DNA of 64,000 bases from Schumannella luteola (GCF_013408685.1 NZ_JACBZY010000001.1:1984001-2048000), one strand, 5' to 3'. Counted from the first letter of the stretch, positions 49,981 through 59,186 are shown. Numbers and translations are program-made. Notes: generated by a model from the sequence alone, not told the origin.

Positions 49981-50055
49981 GCCTCTGTAGCTCAATGGAA
50001 GAGCAGCTCCGTCCTAAGGAGAGGGTTGGGGGTTCGAGTCCCTCCAGGGGCACCA
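49981..50055 (+). tRNA. trnR: tRNA-Arg (anticodon CCT), CCA encoded
   Basis: Acceptor GCCTCTG pairs with CAGGGGC (one G-U), D-arm GCTC/GAGC, anticodon loop GTCCTAA (U33 then CCT), T-arm GGGGG-TTCGAGT-CCCTC, and CCA encoded at 50053-50055. The anticodon stem has one mismatch (G27-A43). Confidence 0.9.
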
Positions 50056-50095
50056 CGGCTTCGTGCGATCAGGTCGTGACGGACGGAGGGCGGGC

Positions 50096-50872
50096 ATGCT
50101 CGGCAGACGGGATGAGCGCCAGCTGGCCGTGTCGATCGACGAGGGACGCGGTCCGGTCGTCGTGCTCGTTCACGGGATCGCCTCGTCGCCGGTGACGTTC
50201 CAGAACCTGGTGCCGCTGCTGAGCCCGAATCACCGGGTGATCGCGATCGATCTGCTCGGATTCGGTCGCTCCCCGGCTCCCGCCGACGCCGAGTACACAA
50301 TCGCCGAGCACGTCGACGCGATCGCCCGTGCCATCGACCGGCTGCACTTGCGCGCCCCGTTCACGCTCGTCGGGCACTCGCTCGGCACGATCCTCGGCGC
50401 ACGCTACGCGGCCACGCATCCACGGCGCGTGCGGCATCTCGTGATGGTCTCGCCGCCACTGTACGTCGACCCGGCGCAGCTCGGCGATCCTCTGCTGCGC
50501 GCCCGGGTGAGCGTCTATCTCCAGCTCTACAAGTTCGTGCGCGAGAACCAGGCGTTCACCCTGCGCAACGCCCGTCTGGTCGAGCGGATGCTGCCGATTC
50601 CCAAGGCGATGGACATCGACGTCGAGACCTGGGTGCCGTTCGTCAAGTCGTTGGAGCATTGCATCGAGTCGCAGACGACCGTCACCGACCTGGTCAACAC
50701 CCCGGCGCCCGTCGACATCCTCGTCGGGGCGCTCGACGAGTTCCACGTGCCGGGGAGCCTCGATGGGCTCGCTCGGCTCTCGAACGTCACGACCCGGGTC
50801 GTTCCGGGCAACGACCACCTCATCCGCGAGAGCATGGCGCGGCAGGTCGCCGCGGCGATCGACCCGACCTGA
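50096..50872 (+). CDS. alpha/beta hydrolase
   Basis: 258 residues from the ATG at 50096 (GGAGG upstream). The longer frame to 50063 reads through the tRNA flank. Oxyanion loop VLVHGIASS, nucleophile elbow LVGHSLGTILG, acid Asp in LVGALDEFHVPG, catalytic His in PGNDHLIRES. Substrate unknown: ester or C-C hydrolase. Cytoplasmic. Confidence 0.9.
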   Translation: MLGRRDERQLAVSIDEGRGPVVVLVHGIASSPVTFQNLVPLLSPNHRVIAIDLLGFGRSPAPADAEYTIAEHVDAIARAIDRLHLRAPFTLVGHSLGTILGARYAATHPRRVRHLVMVSPPLYVDPAQLGDPLLRARVSVYLQLYKFVRENQAFTLRNARLVERMLPIPKAMDIDVETWVPFVKSLEHCIESQTTVTDLVNTPAPVDILVGALDEFHVPGSLDGLARLSNVTTRVVPGNDHLIRESMARQVAAAIDPT

Positions 50873-50920
50873 GCGATCGGCGCCACCCCCAGCAGGCACG
50901 GCAACCGAAGGGAGCACCTC

Positions 50921-51592
50921 ATGGACGGATCGGCGAACGAGGCGAGGATCACCGCGGCCGAGTTCCGGAGTGATGCGGGCACCGTCGCGTGGCGGGTGAC
51001 GGCGACCGGGCCGCAGGCGGTCTTCCGGGCGGAGGCGCTCGCACAGGCGGCCTCGCTCGTGGAGCCGGTCGTCGAGGCGGCCGATCGGTTGGGCATCCTC
51101 GCCGACATCGACGTTCGACCTGAGGGTGTCGTCGTGTACGTGCCCGATCGAGACTTCGGAGGGATCCCCGCTGCCGCGATCGAGTTCGCGGCAGCCGTCT
51201 CGACGGCCGCCGCGCGGCTGGGGCTCGAGCCGGATCCGGCGCGCATCCAGTCGGTCGGCATCTATGTCGCGCAGCATTCGGCGACCGATGCGCGGCCGTT
51301 CTTCGCCGCGGCGCTGGGGTACGAGGATCTCGGTGTCGGCGACGCGGTCGACCCGCTGCGCCGCGGTCCGCAGCTGGCGTTCAACCCGATCTCGGGCGAT
51401 GTGCCGCGCCGCGGCCGGACCCACTTCGACGTCTCGGTTCCGGCTGACCAGGCTCGGGTGCGGGTGGATGCGGCGCTCGCGGCCGGTGGCCGTCTCGCCG
51501 ACGACTCGCACGCGCCGGCGTGGTGGTCGCTCGCCTCGCCAGACAACCACGGCGTCGACATCGCGGCGTGGTCGGACGACGTCGGAGACTGA
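50921..51592 (+). CDS. pterin-dehydratase-like plus VOC fusion protein
   Basis: 223 residues. The first 110 fit a pterin-4a-carbinolamine dehydratase-like fold (ITAAEFRSD...VEPVVEAADRLGILADIDVRPEGVVVYVPDRDFGGIPAAAIEFAAAVSTAAARLGL), although the usual HHP catalytic triad is not present (the site reads DIDVRP). The last 100 form a glyoxalase/VOC domain (IQSVGIYVAQHSATDARPFFAAALGYEDLG...DNHGVDIAAW). Such fusions are known in actinobacteria. Enzymatic role unknown. Confidence 0.82.
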   Translation: MDGSANEARITAAEFRSDAGTVAWRVTATGPQAVFRAEALAQAASLVEPVVEAADRLGILADIDVRPEGVVVYVPDRDFGGIPAAAIEFAAAVSTAAARLGLEPDPARIQSVGIYVAQHSATDARPFFAAALGYEDLGVGDAVDPLRRGPQLAFNPISGDVPRRGRTHFDVSVPADQARVRVDAALAAGGRLADDSHAPAWWSLASPDNHGVDIAAWSDDVGD

Positions 51593-51660
51593 TCCGTCGC
51601 GGCGGGAATGTCCGCTAGCCTGAACAGGTTCATGCAAACGCATCGAATTTGGAGGACATC

Positions 51661-52878
51661 ATGCAGTTCGGCATCTTCACTGTCAGCGACGTCACGACCG
51701 ACCCCACGACGGGCCGCACGCCCGACGACACCGAGCGGGTCCGCTCGCTGCTGACCATCGCGCAGCATGCCGATGAGGCCGGGCTCGACGTCTTCGCGAC
51801 GGGGGAGCACCACAACCCGCCGTTCGTCGCATCCTCGCCCGTCGCCATCCTCAGCTACCTCGCCGGCGTGACGAAGAACATCACGCTGTCGACCTCGACG
51901 ACGCTCATCACCACGAACGACCCGGTTCGCATCGCCGAGGAGTACGCGATGCTGCAGGTCATCAGCAATGGCCGCGCCGATCTCATGATGGGGCGCGGCA
52001 ACACCGGCCCGGTGTACCCGTGGTTCGGGCAGGACATCCGTCAGGGCGTTCCGCTCGCGGTCGAGAACTACGCGCTCGTGCGGCAACTGTGGGAGAACGA
52101 GGTCGTCGACTGGTCGGGTCAGTTCCGCACCCCGCTGCAGGGCTTCACCTCGACGCCGCGTCCGCTGGACGGGGTGCCGCCGTTCGTCTGGCACGGCTCG
52201 ATCCGCACGCCCGAGATCGCCGAGCAGGCCGCCTATTACGGCGACGGCTTCTTCCACAACAACATCTTCTGGCCCATCCAGCACACCCAGCAGATGGTCG
52301 ACCTCTACCGCCGCCGCTTCGAGCACTACGGGCACGGCCGCGCCGACCAGGCGATCGTCGGACTCGGCGGGCAGATGTTCGTGCGCAAGAACTCGCAGGA
52401 CGCCTGGAACGAGTTCCGCCCCTACTTCGACAACGCCCCCGTCTACGGCCACGGCCCGTCGATGGAGGACTTCACGCAGCAGACCCCGCTCACGGTCGGC
52501 TCGCCGCAGCAGGTCATCGACCGCTACGGCGCGATGAAGGATGCGGTCGGTCACTACCAGCGCCAGCTGTTCCTCATCGATCACGCCGGCCTGCCGCTCA
52601 AGACGGTGCTCGAGCAGATCGACTTCCTCGCCGAGGACATCGTGCCGGAGCTGCGCAAGATCAACGAGGTCGGCCGCCCGGCGGATGTGCCGAGCAACCC
52701 GCCCAGCCGCGCCGAGCGCGTCGCCGCGGCGCGGGCCACCGGAACGGCCGGCTCGGATCACGTCGAGGGCGAGGACGTGTTGACGGGTGCGTCGCCGGAG
52801 TCGGATGCGGCCGTACCCGCACCCGCCGCTGCATCGGCTGCCGCCCCGGCGAAGCAGGGCGCCGCGTTCGGGCTCTGA
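51661..52878 (+). CDS. LLM-class flavin-dependent oxidoreductase
   Basis: 405 residues from the ATG at 51661, with GGAGGAC upstream. Luciferase-like TIM barrel: MQFGIFTVSDVTTDPTTGRTPDDTERV, EAGLDVFATGEHH, STSTTLITTNDPVRIAEEYAMLQVISNGRADLMMGRGNTG. It resembles the CE1758 group, which usually pairs with an FMN reductase. None lies next to it here. An Ala/Pro-rich tail of about 50 residues follows the barrel. Substrate unknown. Confidence 0.88.
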   Translation: MQFGIFTVSDVTTDPTTGRTPDDTERVRSLLTIAQHADEAGLDVFATGEHHNPPFVASSPVAILSYLAGVTKNITLSTSTTLITTNDPVRIAEEYAMLQVISNGRADLMMGRGNTGPVYPWFGQDIRQGVPLAVENYALVRQLWENEVVDWSGQFRTPLQGFTSTPRPLDGVPPFVWHGSIRTPEIAEQAAYYGDGFFHNNIFWPIQHTQQMVDLYRRRFEHYGHGRADQAIVGLGGQMFVRKNSQDAWNEFRPYFDNAPVYGHGPSMEDFTQQTPLTVGSPQQVIDRYGAMKDAVGHYQRQLFLIDHAGLPLKTVLEQIDFLAEDIVPELRKINEVGRPADVPSNPPSRAERVAAARATGTAGSDHVEGEDVLTGASPESDAAVPAPAAASAAAPAKQGAAFGL

Positions 52879-52972
52879 TCACCGAACAGAGCGGTCGAGT
52901 GCGCCGTGAGGTGTGCTCCAACTGCGGGGTCCCGCCGATCTCAGGCGCGATCCCGCAGTCGGATCTACAGCG

Positions 52973-53479
52973 TCAGCCGACCCGGGTGAGTCGGACGGTC
53001 GTCGTCGTGCCGAGTGCCGAGACCGAGTACGAGATCTCGTCACCCTCAAATGTGAAGTCCTTCGTCGGATCCGACGAGGCGAGGATCGCCGAGTCGGTCT
53101 TCGCCGTGTCGTTGGCGGAGGTCCAGGTGTACTTGCCCGCTGCGGTCGGCGCGGAGAAGGTTCCGGCCCAGTAGAGCGACTTGGTGTCGCCGCCATCGCT
53201 GACCCAGTTGATCTCGATGGCGTCGGCTGTGATCGTGGCCTCCTGATACGTGTCGGGGCTCGAGGAGTTGGACTGCTTCCACGTTCCGACCAGGTCGGCC
53301 GGCTTCTCAGGCGTCGGGGATGCCGACGGTCTCGCACTCTCGGCGGAGCCGGCCTTCGTCTTTTCGGTCGAATCGGCGGTCGATGTCGAGCAGGCGGAGA
53401 GAAGCAGCGCGGCGGTGACGGCGGCGGCCGCCAGGCCGAGGTGGCGAGCAGAGGGCGTGAGTGAGGTGCGAATCGTCAT
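52973..53479 (-). CDS. lipoprotein of unknown function
   Basis: 168 residues from the ATG at 53479. Signal with lipobox LLLSACST (Cys at about 30), then a Ser/Ala/Thr/Pro spacer and a beta-rich domain LVGTWKQSNSSSPDTYQEATITADAIEINWVSDGGDTKSLYWAGTFSAPTAAGKYTWTSANDTAKTDSAILASSDPTKDFTFEGDEISYSVSA that looks like a lipocalin-type barrel (G-T-W start). It is anchored on the outer face of the membrane. Confidence 0.8.
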   Translation of the reverse strand: MTIRTSLTPSARHLGLAAAAVTAALLLSACSTSTADSTEKTKAGSAESARPSASPTPEKPADLVGTWKQSNSSSPDTYQEATITADAIEINWVSDGGDTKSLYWAGTFSAPTAAGKYTWTSANDTAKTDSAILASSDPTKDFTFEGDEISYSVSALGTTTTVRLTRVG

Positions 53480-53558
53480 GGCGAACTTGACGCTAGCTCG
53501 ATGTTCCGGCACCTGTGACGTCCCAGTCTGGGTGGTGCCGTTCTCGGCGCCGAGCTGG

Positions 53559-54164
53559 TCAGTGGGGCGGAGCTATGTGCGTCGCCGCGATCGACTCGTG
53601 CGCAGGAGCACTAGCAAGCCCGGCGGTCGGCGCGAGCACGCGACTCCGCCGGGCCTGCCCGTAGATGAGGATGCCCGCGACGATGTCGAACACGAAGACG
53701 AAGAGCATCACGACGTAGAACGCGAGCCGCCCGCCGGCGATGCGCCGGTCGCGGAACTGGGCGATCAGCGCCGCCCAGCCGTACACCGACGTCGACAGCA
53801 TCGCGACGTAGGTCATCGGAGTGGTCACGGCGGCGACGATGATGCCGGTGCCGACGAACACCACGGTGCCGATCGAGACCAGTGCGAGCACGATGAAGTT
53901 GATGATGAAGAACGGGATCGCGGCGAGCTTCACCAGCATCACGCCGCCGCTCAGCTGGTCGGTGCGACGCCCGCGGATCTTGACCACCGCATCCACGATC
54001 ACGAGCACCGTGGCCACGAACAGCAGGATGTTCCAGCCGATCACGGTGCCGTAGACGACAGCCTGCGAGTGCTCTCGATCGATGAGGCCGTTGAAGAACG
54101 CCAAGATGATGCCGATCCAGAGCAGAGCGCCGAAGATCATGAGGCCGGCTTGGGCGTACCGCAC
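53559..54164 (-). CDS. multi-spanning membrane protein of unknown function
   Basis: 201 residues from the GTG at 54164 (GGGGGG upstream). The longer ATG frame to 54374 crosses into the neighbouring gene's region. Five to six membrane segments: LMIFGALLWIGIILAFF, VYGTVIGWNILLFVATVLVIVDAVV, IPFFIINFIVLALVSIGTVVFVGTGIIVA, VAMLSTSVYGWAALIAQF and FYVVMLFVFVFDIVAGILIYG. No motif is recognised. Convergent with nothing; divergent from the CPBP protease. Confidence 0.7.
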   Translation of the reverse strand: MRYAQAGLMIFGALLWIGIILAFFNGLIDREHSQAVVYGTVIGWNILLFVATVLVIVDAVVKIRGRRTDQLSGGVMLVKLAAIPFFIINFIVLALVSIGTVVFVGTGIIVAAVTTPMTYVAMLSTSVYGWAALIAQFRDRRIAGGRLAFYVVMLFVFVFDIVAGILIYGQARRSRVLAPTAGLASAPAHESIAATHIAPPH

Positions 54165-54324
54165 GGCGTCCCCCCTCGTCGAAATCGAGCAATCCCCGAA
54201 GCGTAACGGGGAGCTCGGGATGCGTCGAGGCGGGCGCGAGGCGCTCGACTCCGTCGCGGGGCGGAGTCGAGGGTTCCCTCGGGCGGGGGAGTCGCGCGCG
54301 TCGCCGGCGGAGTGGGATGGGGGC

Positions 54325-55458
54325 ATGGATCCGAACCCCGTCGATTCGCGCCCCGTAGCAGCCACGGCGCCCACCGCATCCTCGTCTCCCGCCGGCCCGG
54401 CTGGCGCGGGCGACGCCGCGGTGGACTCCGCGCCCGCGCCCGCGTCGCTCGACCCGGCCGATCGTCAGCGCGAACGCAACGCCGCGCATCCCGAACGCGG
54501 TCCGCTCTTCCCGGCGACCGTGCCGTGGCGCGCGGTGCTCGTGTTCCTGCTGGTCGCGCTCGGCGGCGCGTGGCTCGTGATGCTGCCGGTGTGGCTGTCG
54601 GGCGAGGGGCTGACGAGTCCGCTGTTCGGGGTGCTGACGAGCGCGATGATGTTCACGCCGACTCTCGCCGCGTTCGTGGTGGTGCTGTTCGTGAATCGCC
54701 CGCCGAGCATCCCGCGCCTGCTCGGACTCGGGCCGCTGCGCCCGGTGAAGCGCACGCTCGGGATGGTGCTGCTCGCCTCGGTGCTGCTCAGTGTGCTGCC
54801 GCTCGCGGCCCTGTTCCTGGGAAGCGCGATGGGACTCGTGAAGCTCGATCTGGCGCACTTCAGCGCGCTCGCCGCGACGCTCGAGGCGGCCGGCCAGCCG
54901 CACTCGCCCGAGGACGTGTCGCGGGCTGTCGTGATGCAGCTCGCGCTGATCCCGCTGATCATCGTGATCGACGCGTTCGCGACCTTCGGCGAGGAGCTCG
55001 GCTGGCGCGGTTGGCTGCTGCCGAACCTGCGTCCGCTCGGGACCCTGCCCGCGCTCGGGCTGAGCGGCGCGATCTGGGGCGTCTGGCACGCGCCGATCAT
55101 CCTGCTCGGCTACAACTACCAGCGCACCGATGCGCTCGGCGTGCTGCTGATGACCGGGTGGTGTGTGCTGCTCGGCGTCGTCGTCGGCTGGATGCGGCTG
55201 CGCTCGGCCTCGGTGTGGCCGGCCGTGTTCGCGCACGCGGCGCTCAACGCGACGACGAACATCTACATGATCTTCGTCGACCGCGACAGCGTGGCGACGA
55301 GCACCTGGGGGTCGATCCTCGGCTGGTCAGGCTGGATCGTGCTGGGGCTGACGATCGTGGTGCTGCTCGCGACCGGTCAGCTGCGCAAGCAGCCGAAGCC
55401 GGGCCTGACGCTGGCCGAGACCCAACCCGGTGCGGCGGCGCGCGTGACAATCCGTTGA
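54325..55458 (+). CDS. CPBP-family intramembrane metalloprotease
   Basis: 377 residues from the ATG at 54325. A disordered Ala/Pro-rich N terminus of about 65 residues, then about eight membrane helices. The CPBP motifs are intact: EELGWRGWLLPNL (motif 1, Glu-Glu), GVWHAPIIL (motif 2 with His) and FAHAALNATTN (motif 3, His). Homologues process membrane proteins or prenylated substrates, and some confer bacteriocin self-immunity. The substrate here is not known. Confidence 0.9.
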   Translation: MDPNPVDSRPVAATAPTASSSPAGPAGAGDAAVDSAPAPASLDPADRQRERNAAHPERGPLFPATVPWRAVLVFLLVALGGAWLVMLPVWLSGEGLTSPLFGVLTSAMMFTPTLAAFVVVLFVNRPPSIPRLLGLGPLRPVKRTLGMVLLASVLLSVLPLAALFLGSAMGLVKLDLAHFSALAATLEAAGQPHSPEDVSRAVVMQLALIPLIIVIDAFATFGEELGWRGWLLPNLRPLGTLPALGLSGAIWGVWHAPIILLGYNYQRTDALGVLLMTGWCVLLGVVVGWMRLRSASVWPAVFAHAALNATTNIYMIFVDRDSVATSTWGSILGWSGWIVLGLTIVVLLATGQLRKQPKPGLTLAETQPGAAARVTIR

Positions 55459-55489
55459 CCTCGGCGGGGCTCAGGTGAACACTGTCCAC

Positions 55490-55948
55490 ATGACCTCCGT
55501 CACCCCGTTCATCTGGTTCGACGACGACGCCGAGCAGGCCATCCAGCTCTACACGAAGGTGTTCCCCGACGCCGTAGTGCTCGAGGAGAACCGCACGCCC
55601 GACGGCGCGCTCTTCTATGCGACGTTCCGCATCGCCGGGCAGAGGGTGATGGCGCTCAACGGCGGACCGCACTTCGTGAAGAACGAGTCGTTCTCCTTCT
55701 TCGTCTCGGTCGAGACGCAGGAGGAGGTCGACTTCTACTGGGACGCGCTCACCGCCGACGGCGGCGCCGAGTCGCAGTGCGGCTGGCTCAAGGACCCCTT
55801 CGGGCTGTCGTGGCAGATCGTTCCGGCGGCGCTCATGCGCTACCAGGCCGATCCCGACCGCGCGCTCGCCGCGCGCGTGAACGCGGCGATGATGCGCATG
55901 CAGAAGATCATCGTCGCCGACCTGGATGCGGCTGCCGCGGCCGGGTGA
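55490..55948 (+). CDS. PhnB-like VOC-family protein
   Basis: 152 residues from the ATG at 55490, or 157 from the GTG at 55475. TSVTPFIWFDDDAEQAIQLYTKVFPDAVVL, VMALNGGPHFVKNESFSFFVSVETQEEVDFYWDALTADGG, CGWLKDPFGLSWQIVP are marks of the 3-demethylubiquinone-methyltransferase-like VOC group. No confirmed enzymatic role in this group. Confidence 0.9.
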   Translation: MTSVTPFIWFDDDAEQAIQLYTKVFPDAVVLEENRTPDGALFYATFRIAGQRVMALNGGPHFVKNESFSFFVSVETQEEVDFYWDALTADGGAESQCGWLKDPFGLSWQIVPAALMRYQADPDRALAARVNAAMMRMQKIIVADLDAAAAAG

Positions 55949-56133
55949 GCGCGAGTGCGACGGGCGCGGACAGTGAGCACGGGTCGTCGGCGCGACTGAA
56001 CATCGCTCGTCGACAGTGCGCCTTCACGCGGCGTTCATCGATCGGACTCGCGGAGCCGACTCGATAGCCGAGACCTCTGTGTGCTCCGTGCCGTCTACCC
56101 GAGACGGCCGGCCGCGGGGCGTGGGGAGCCGGC

Positions 56134-57228
56134 GTGAACATCAACGGGCAGAGCGGTCCGCGGGACTGGTCGCCGCCGGAGTACGGCGAGCGGATTCCCG
56201 GGTACGTTCCGACTCCCGTTCCGGTGCTCCCCGTACTTCCGGCGCAGGGATACGGTTCGGGCGGCCGTGCCCGCGGTCCGCACCGGGGCGGCACCTTCCG
56301 CCGCGGAGTGCTGTCGTCGCTGCTGGTGATCCCGCTGGGCATCGTCGCCTGGCTGCTGCTGTGGCAGTTCGGCGTCGTCTCGGCTGCGGTGGGCTGGATG
56401 GTGGGCGCGCTGGCTGTGCTGCTGTTCCGCTGGGGCTCCGGCGGGGTGATCTCGCGGCGCGGGATCGGCGCGCTCGTGCTGGTCGTATCCCTGACCGTGC
56501 TGCTGGCCCTGGGCAGCGCAGTGCTCTACGACGACGCGCGCGCCTACGTCGCCGCGCCCGGCTCGGCGCTGCACATCGCGCGGACGGCGCTGCCGGATCC
56601 CGCGTTCTGGTCGTGGGAGGTCGCCGGATTCGCGCACAAGATGTCGGTGATCTGGCCCGAGGTCGCGGCCGGATTCGCGCTGGCCGCGATCGGCCTGATC
56701 CCGCCGCTGGCGATGGCGCGTCGGGCTCGACCGTCGGGCGGCGCCCGTGCGGCATCCATCGCCCTCTCGATCGTGAGCATCGTCGTGGTCGGCGCGGTCG
56801 CGATCACCCTGCGACCGGGCGGCGCGGGTTCAGCCGACCTCACCCGGCTCGAGCGGTCAGGGCTGATCGTGGGCGACTGCATCACCCAGCCCGCGGATCC
56901 GGCCGCTCCGATCGAAGCTGCCGACCTGCCGCGCGTCGACTGCGCCGAACCGCACTGGGGCGAGGTGGTCTTCGTCGGCACGACGCCCGGGCGCGACGGT
57001 CTCACGGCGTACCCGGGCGACGACTGGCTCACGCAGGATGCCGACGCCCGCTGCGCTCGCGCGTTCGCGGATTACGTCGGGCTTCCTCCGACGCAGAGCA
57101 CCCTGGGGCGGCAGTTCTTCGTGCCGACCGCCGAAGGGTGGGTGCAGGGGGACCGCGGCGAGGTCTGTGCGGTCTTCGATCCGACGCTGCCCAGCTTCGC
57201 GGGGTCGCTGGAGCAGGTCGCGCGATGA
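56134..57228 (+). CDS. septum-formation-related membrane protein
   Basis: 364 residues, GTG start. Pro/Gly/Arg-rich N terminus (about 50), four to five membrane segments (for example VLSSLLVIPLGIVAWLLLWQFG, IGALVLVVSLTVLLALGSAVLY, AASIALSIVSIVVVGAVAITL) and a C-terminal outer domain with GLIVGDCIT, VDCAEPHWGEVVFVG, CARAFADYVG and GEVCAVFDP. The four Cys pattern and GDC/DCAEPH are those of the actinobacterial septum-formation family. The stop overlaps the next start (ATGA). Confidence 0.8.
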   Translation: MNINGQSGPRDWSPPEYGERIPGYVPTPVPVLPVLPAQGYGSGGRARGPHRGGTFRRGVLSSLLVIPLGIVAWLLLWQFGVVSAAVGWMVGALAVLLFRWGSGGVISRRGIGALVLVVSLTVLLALGSAVLYDDARAYVAAPGSALHIARTALPDPAFWSWEVAGFAHKMSVIWPEVAAGFALAAIGLIPPLAMARRARPSGGARAASIALSIVSIVVVGAVAITLRPGGAGSADLTRLERSGLIVGDCITQPADPAAPIEAADLPRVDCAEPHWGEVVFVGTTPGRDGLTAYPGDDWLTQDADARCARAFADYVGLPPTQSTLGRQFFVPTAEGWVQGDRGEVCAVFDPTLPSFAGSLEQVAR

Positions 57229-57745
57229 CAGAGTCTGCCGAGTTCTCACGCGAGGACGAGATCGCGTTGGGCCACGCCTGGGACTGGTTCAATCAACACG
57301 CGGGCCAGCGGATGCAGTCGATCAACATGATGCTGGTGAGCATCACGTTTTCACTCGCCGGGTACGGTCTGGCGTTTCAGGCGCGGAACTTCATCGTGGC
57401 GGTGGCGATCTGTGTGGAGCAATTGTGATGGTCGCGTGCTTCCGGCTTCTCGACCTGCGCAATCGCGAGCTTGTGCGACACGGCGAAGCGGCGCTCGCGG
57501 TTCTGGAACGCCGTCTCGCAGCGAGCGTGTCCGCTCCTCAGATCCGCCTCGTGAAGAGAGCGAAGCGGCCCGGAGCATGTTTGGCGACCTACACCAATGT
57601 CGTGCTCCTCCTCACCGTCGCCGCGGTTCTGATTTTCGTGGCAGAAGGCACGTTCGCCGCTTTCCAAGCTGCCGCAAACAACGGGCAGAAGTCGGCCCAT
57701 GCACCGAGCGCACCGCATTCGCAATCAATTCACCCGAGCGGGTGA
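57225..57745 (+). pseudogene. RipA-like small membrane protein, frameshifted
   Basis: The first frame (57225-57428) gives EIALGHAWDWFNQHAGQRMQSINMMLVSITFSLAGYGLAFQ and stops at CVEQL. From about 57415 the next frame continues VMVACFRLLDLRNRELVRHGEAALAVLERRL... and a second hydrophobic segment to 57745. In known homologues of this family the pattern is DWF..HA.QRM...N, membrane segment, then LD.R...LV..GE.AL in one frame. Adding one G near 57418 joins the two (AIC-V-GAIVMVACF). The gene is coupled to the septum-related gene upstream. Base composition is lower in GC than its neighbours. Confidence 0.65.
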
Positions 57746-57785
57746 GCACTGTTTGCCGCTCGGGGCGGGGCGGCGCGATGACTCT

Positions 57786-57938
57786 ATGGGCGAACCCGAC
57801 GCCCTCGACCGGGCCGATGCCGTCATCGTCGGCGACGGGCTGGCCACCTGCCTCGCCCGCACCGGGCGAAACGGGATCGTGCTCGAGCGACTCGGGCGCA
57901 CCGGGGACACCGCGGCGTCGAGTCGCATTGCGGCCGGC
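57786..57938 (+). pseudogene. possible remnant of an FAD-dependent oxidoreductase
   Basis: A short frame reads ADAVIVGDGLATCLARTGRNGIVLERLGRTGDTAASSRIAAGSS, which resembles the N-terminal Rossmann strand of FAD oxidoreductases (VIVGxGxA ... VLERxxxxGGxAxSSR) with several losses. It runs into the 3' end of the opposing HxlR gene. No intact domain follows. Confidence 0.3.
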
Positions 57939-58385
57939 TCAAGCATCCTCGATCCGCGTCACGATGCGCTCGCTCGGGATGACGGCGCCGTCGGCGATCG
58001 CGACGGCCTGCGCAGTCGCGCCGGTCTCGCTGTCGAGGAAGCGCATCCGGGAGCTGCGGGGCGAGGGCCGATGCCGGTCGGCCCAGTTTCCGAGCGCCAG
58101 CAGGATGAGCGCGAGCTCGCGCCCGGCGTTGGTCAGCACGTACTCCTCACGGCGTCGCCCGCCTTCGGGCTTGTAATCGCGCCGCTCGAGCATGCCGCCC
58201 TCGACGAGCGAGGTCAGGCGCGCGGCGAGCACGTCGCGGGGGATGCCGAGCGAGCTCTGGAAATCGCCGAACCGGGTGAGGCCGGCGAGGGCGTCACGCA
58301 CGATCATGATCGTCCACTTCTCGCCGAGCACGTCGAGCGAGCGGGCGATGGGGCAGCGGTCGTCGCCGCCGAGGATGCCGAGCAT
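57939..58385 (-). CDS. HxlR-family transcription regulator
   Basis: 148 residues. CPIARSLDVLGEKWTIMIVRDALAGLTRFGDFQSSLGIPRDVLAARLTSLVEGGMLERRDYKPEGGRRREEYVLTNAGREL is the classical HxlR winged helix with the N-terminal Cys (residue 11). Such regulators respond to reactive electrophiles, aldehydes or quinones. It is divergent from the SDR gene, with about 100 bases between containing GTTTGAAAAAC near 58402, a possible operator. It probably controls that SDR gene. Confidence 0.9.
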   Translation of the reverse strand: MLGILGGDDRCPIARSLDVLGEKWTIMIVRDALAGLTRFGDFQSSLGIPRDVLAARLTSLVEGGMLERRDYKPEGGRRREEYVLTNAGRELALILLALGNWADRHRPSPRSSRMRFLDSETGATAQAVAIADGAVIPSERIVTRIEDA

Positions 58386-58487
58386 GGCTTCATCCTAGTT
58401 GGGTTTGAAAAACAGATCCAGGTGTAACGTGATCGCTCGCGGGTGGCCGTCTGGACGCGCCGCATCCTCGATTCGACAGGAGAGACC

Positions 58488-59186
58488 ATGGCCGACCTCA
58501 GCGGAGCCGTCGTGCTCGTGACCGGCGCCAACGGCGGACTCGGAGCCGAGTTCGTGACCCAGGCGCTCGACCGCGGCGCGAGCCGCGTCTACGCGACGGC
58601 GCGGCGTCCGCGCGACTGGGCCGACGAGCGGGTGGTGCCGCTCGAGCTCGATGTGACCGACCAGGCGAGCGTGGATGCGGCCGTCACCGCCGCGAGCGAC
58701 GTCACGATCGTCGTCAACAACGCCGGCGTCGGCGGGGCGGCATCGCTGCTCGCGGCGTCCGTCGAGGACGTCGAGGCGTTGTTCGCGACGAACGTCTTCG
58801 GCGCCCTTCGTGTGGCGAAGTCCTTCGCGCCGGTGCTCGCAGCGAACGGCGGCGGCGCGCTCGTCGACCTGCACTCGGTGCTGAGCTGGATCGCGCTCGC
58901 CGGCGGATATTCGGCATCCAAGGCGGCGTTCTGGTCGATCACGAATTCGCTGCGCGTCGAGCTCGCGCCGCAGGGCACGCAGGTGCTCGGCGCGCACCTC
59001 GGCTACACCGACACCCCGATGATCGAGCACCTCGACACCGAGAAGAACGCGCCGGCCGACGTGGTCGCGGCGATCTGGGATGCCGTCGCGGCGGGGGAGC
59101 GGGAGGTGCTGGTCGATCAGGTCAGCCGCGACGTGCGCGCGAAGCTGTCGGGGTCGCTGGAGGCGATGTACCCGCAGCTCGGGTGA
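58488..59186 (+). CDS. short-chain dehydrogenase/reductase
   Basis: 232 residues from the ATG at 58488 (AGGAGAG upstream). NAD(P) loop VLVTGANGGLGAEF, structural NNAGVGG, and catalytic YSASK with Ser before it (HSVLSWIALAGGYSASKAAF). Substrate unknown. Pairing with an HxlR regulator suggests carbonyl detoxification. Confidence 0.92.
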   Translation: MADLSGAVVLVTGANGGLGAEFVTQALDRGASRVYATARRPRDWADERVVPLELDVTDQASVDAAVTAASDVTIVVNNAGVGGAASLLAASVEDVEALFATNVFGALRVAKSFAPVLAANGGGALVDLHSVLSWIALAGGYSASKAAFWSITNSLRVELAPQGTQVLGAHLGYTDTPMIEHLDTEKNAPADVVAAIWDAVAAGEREVLVDQVSRDVRAKLSGSLEAMYPQLG

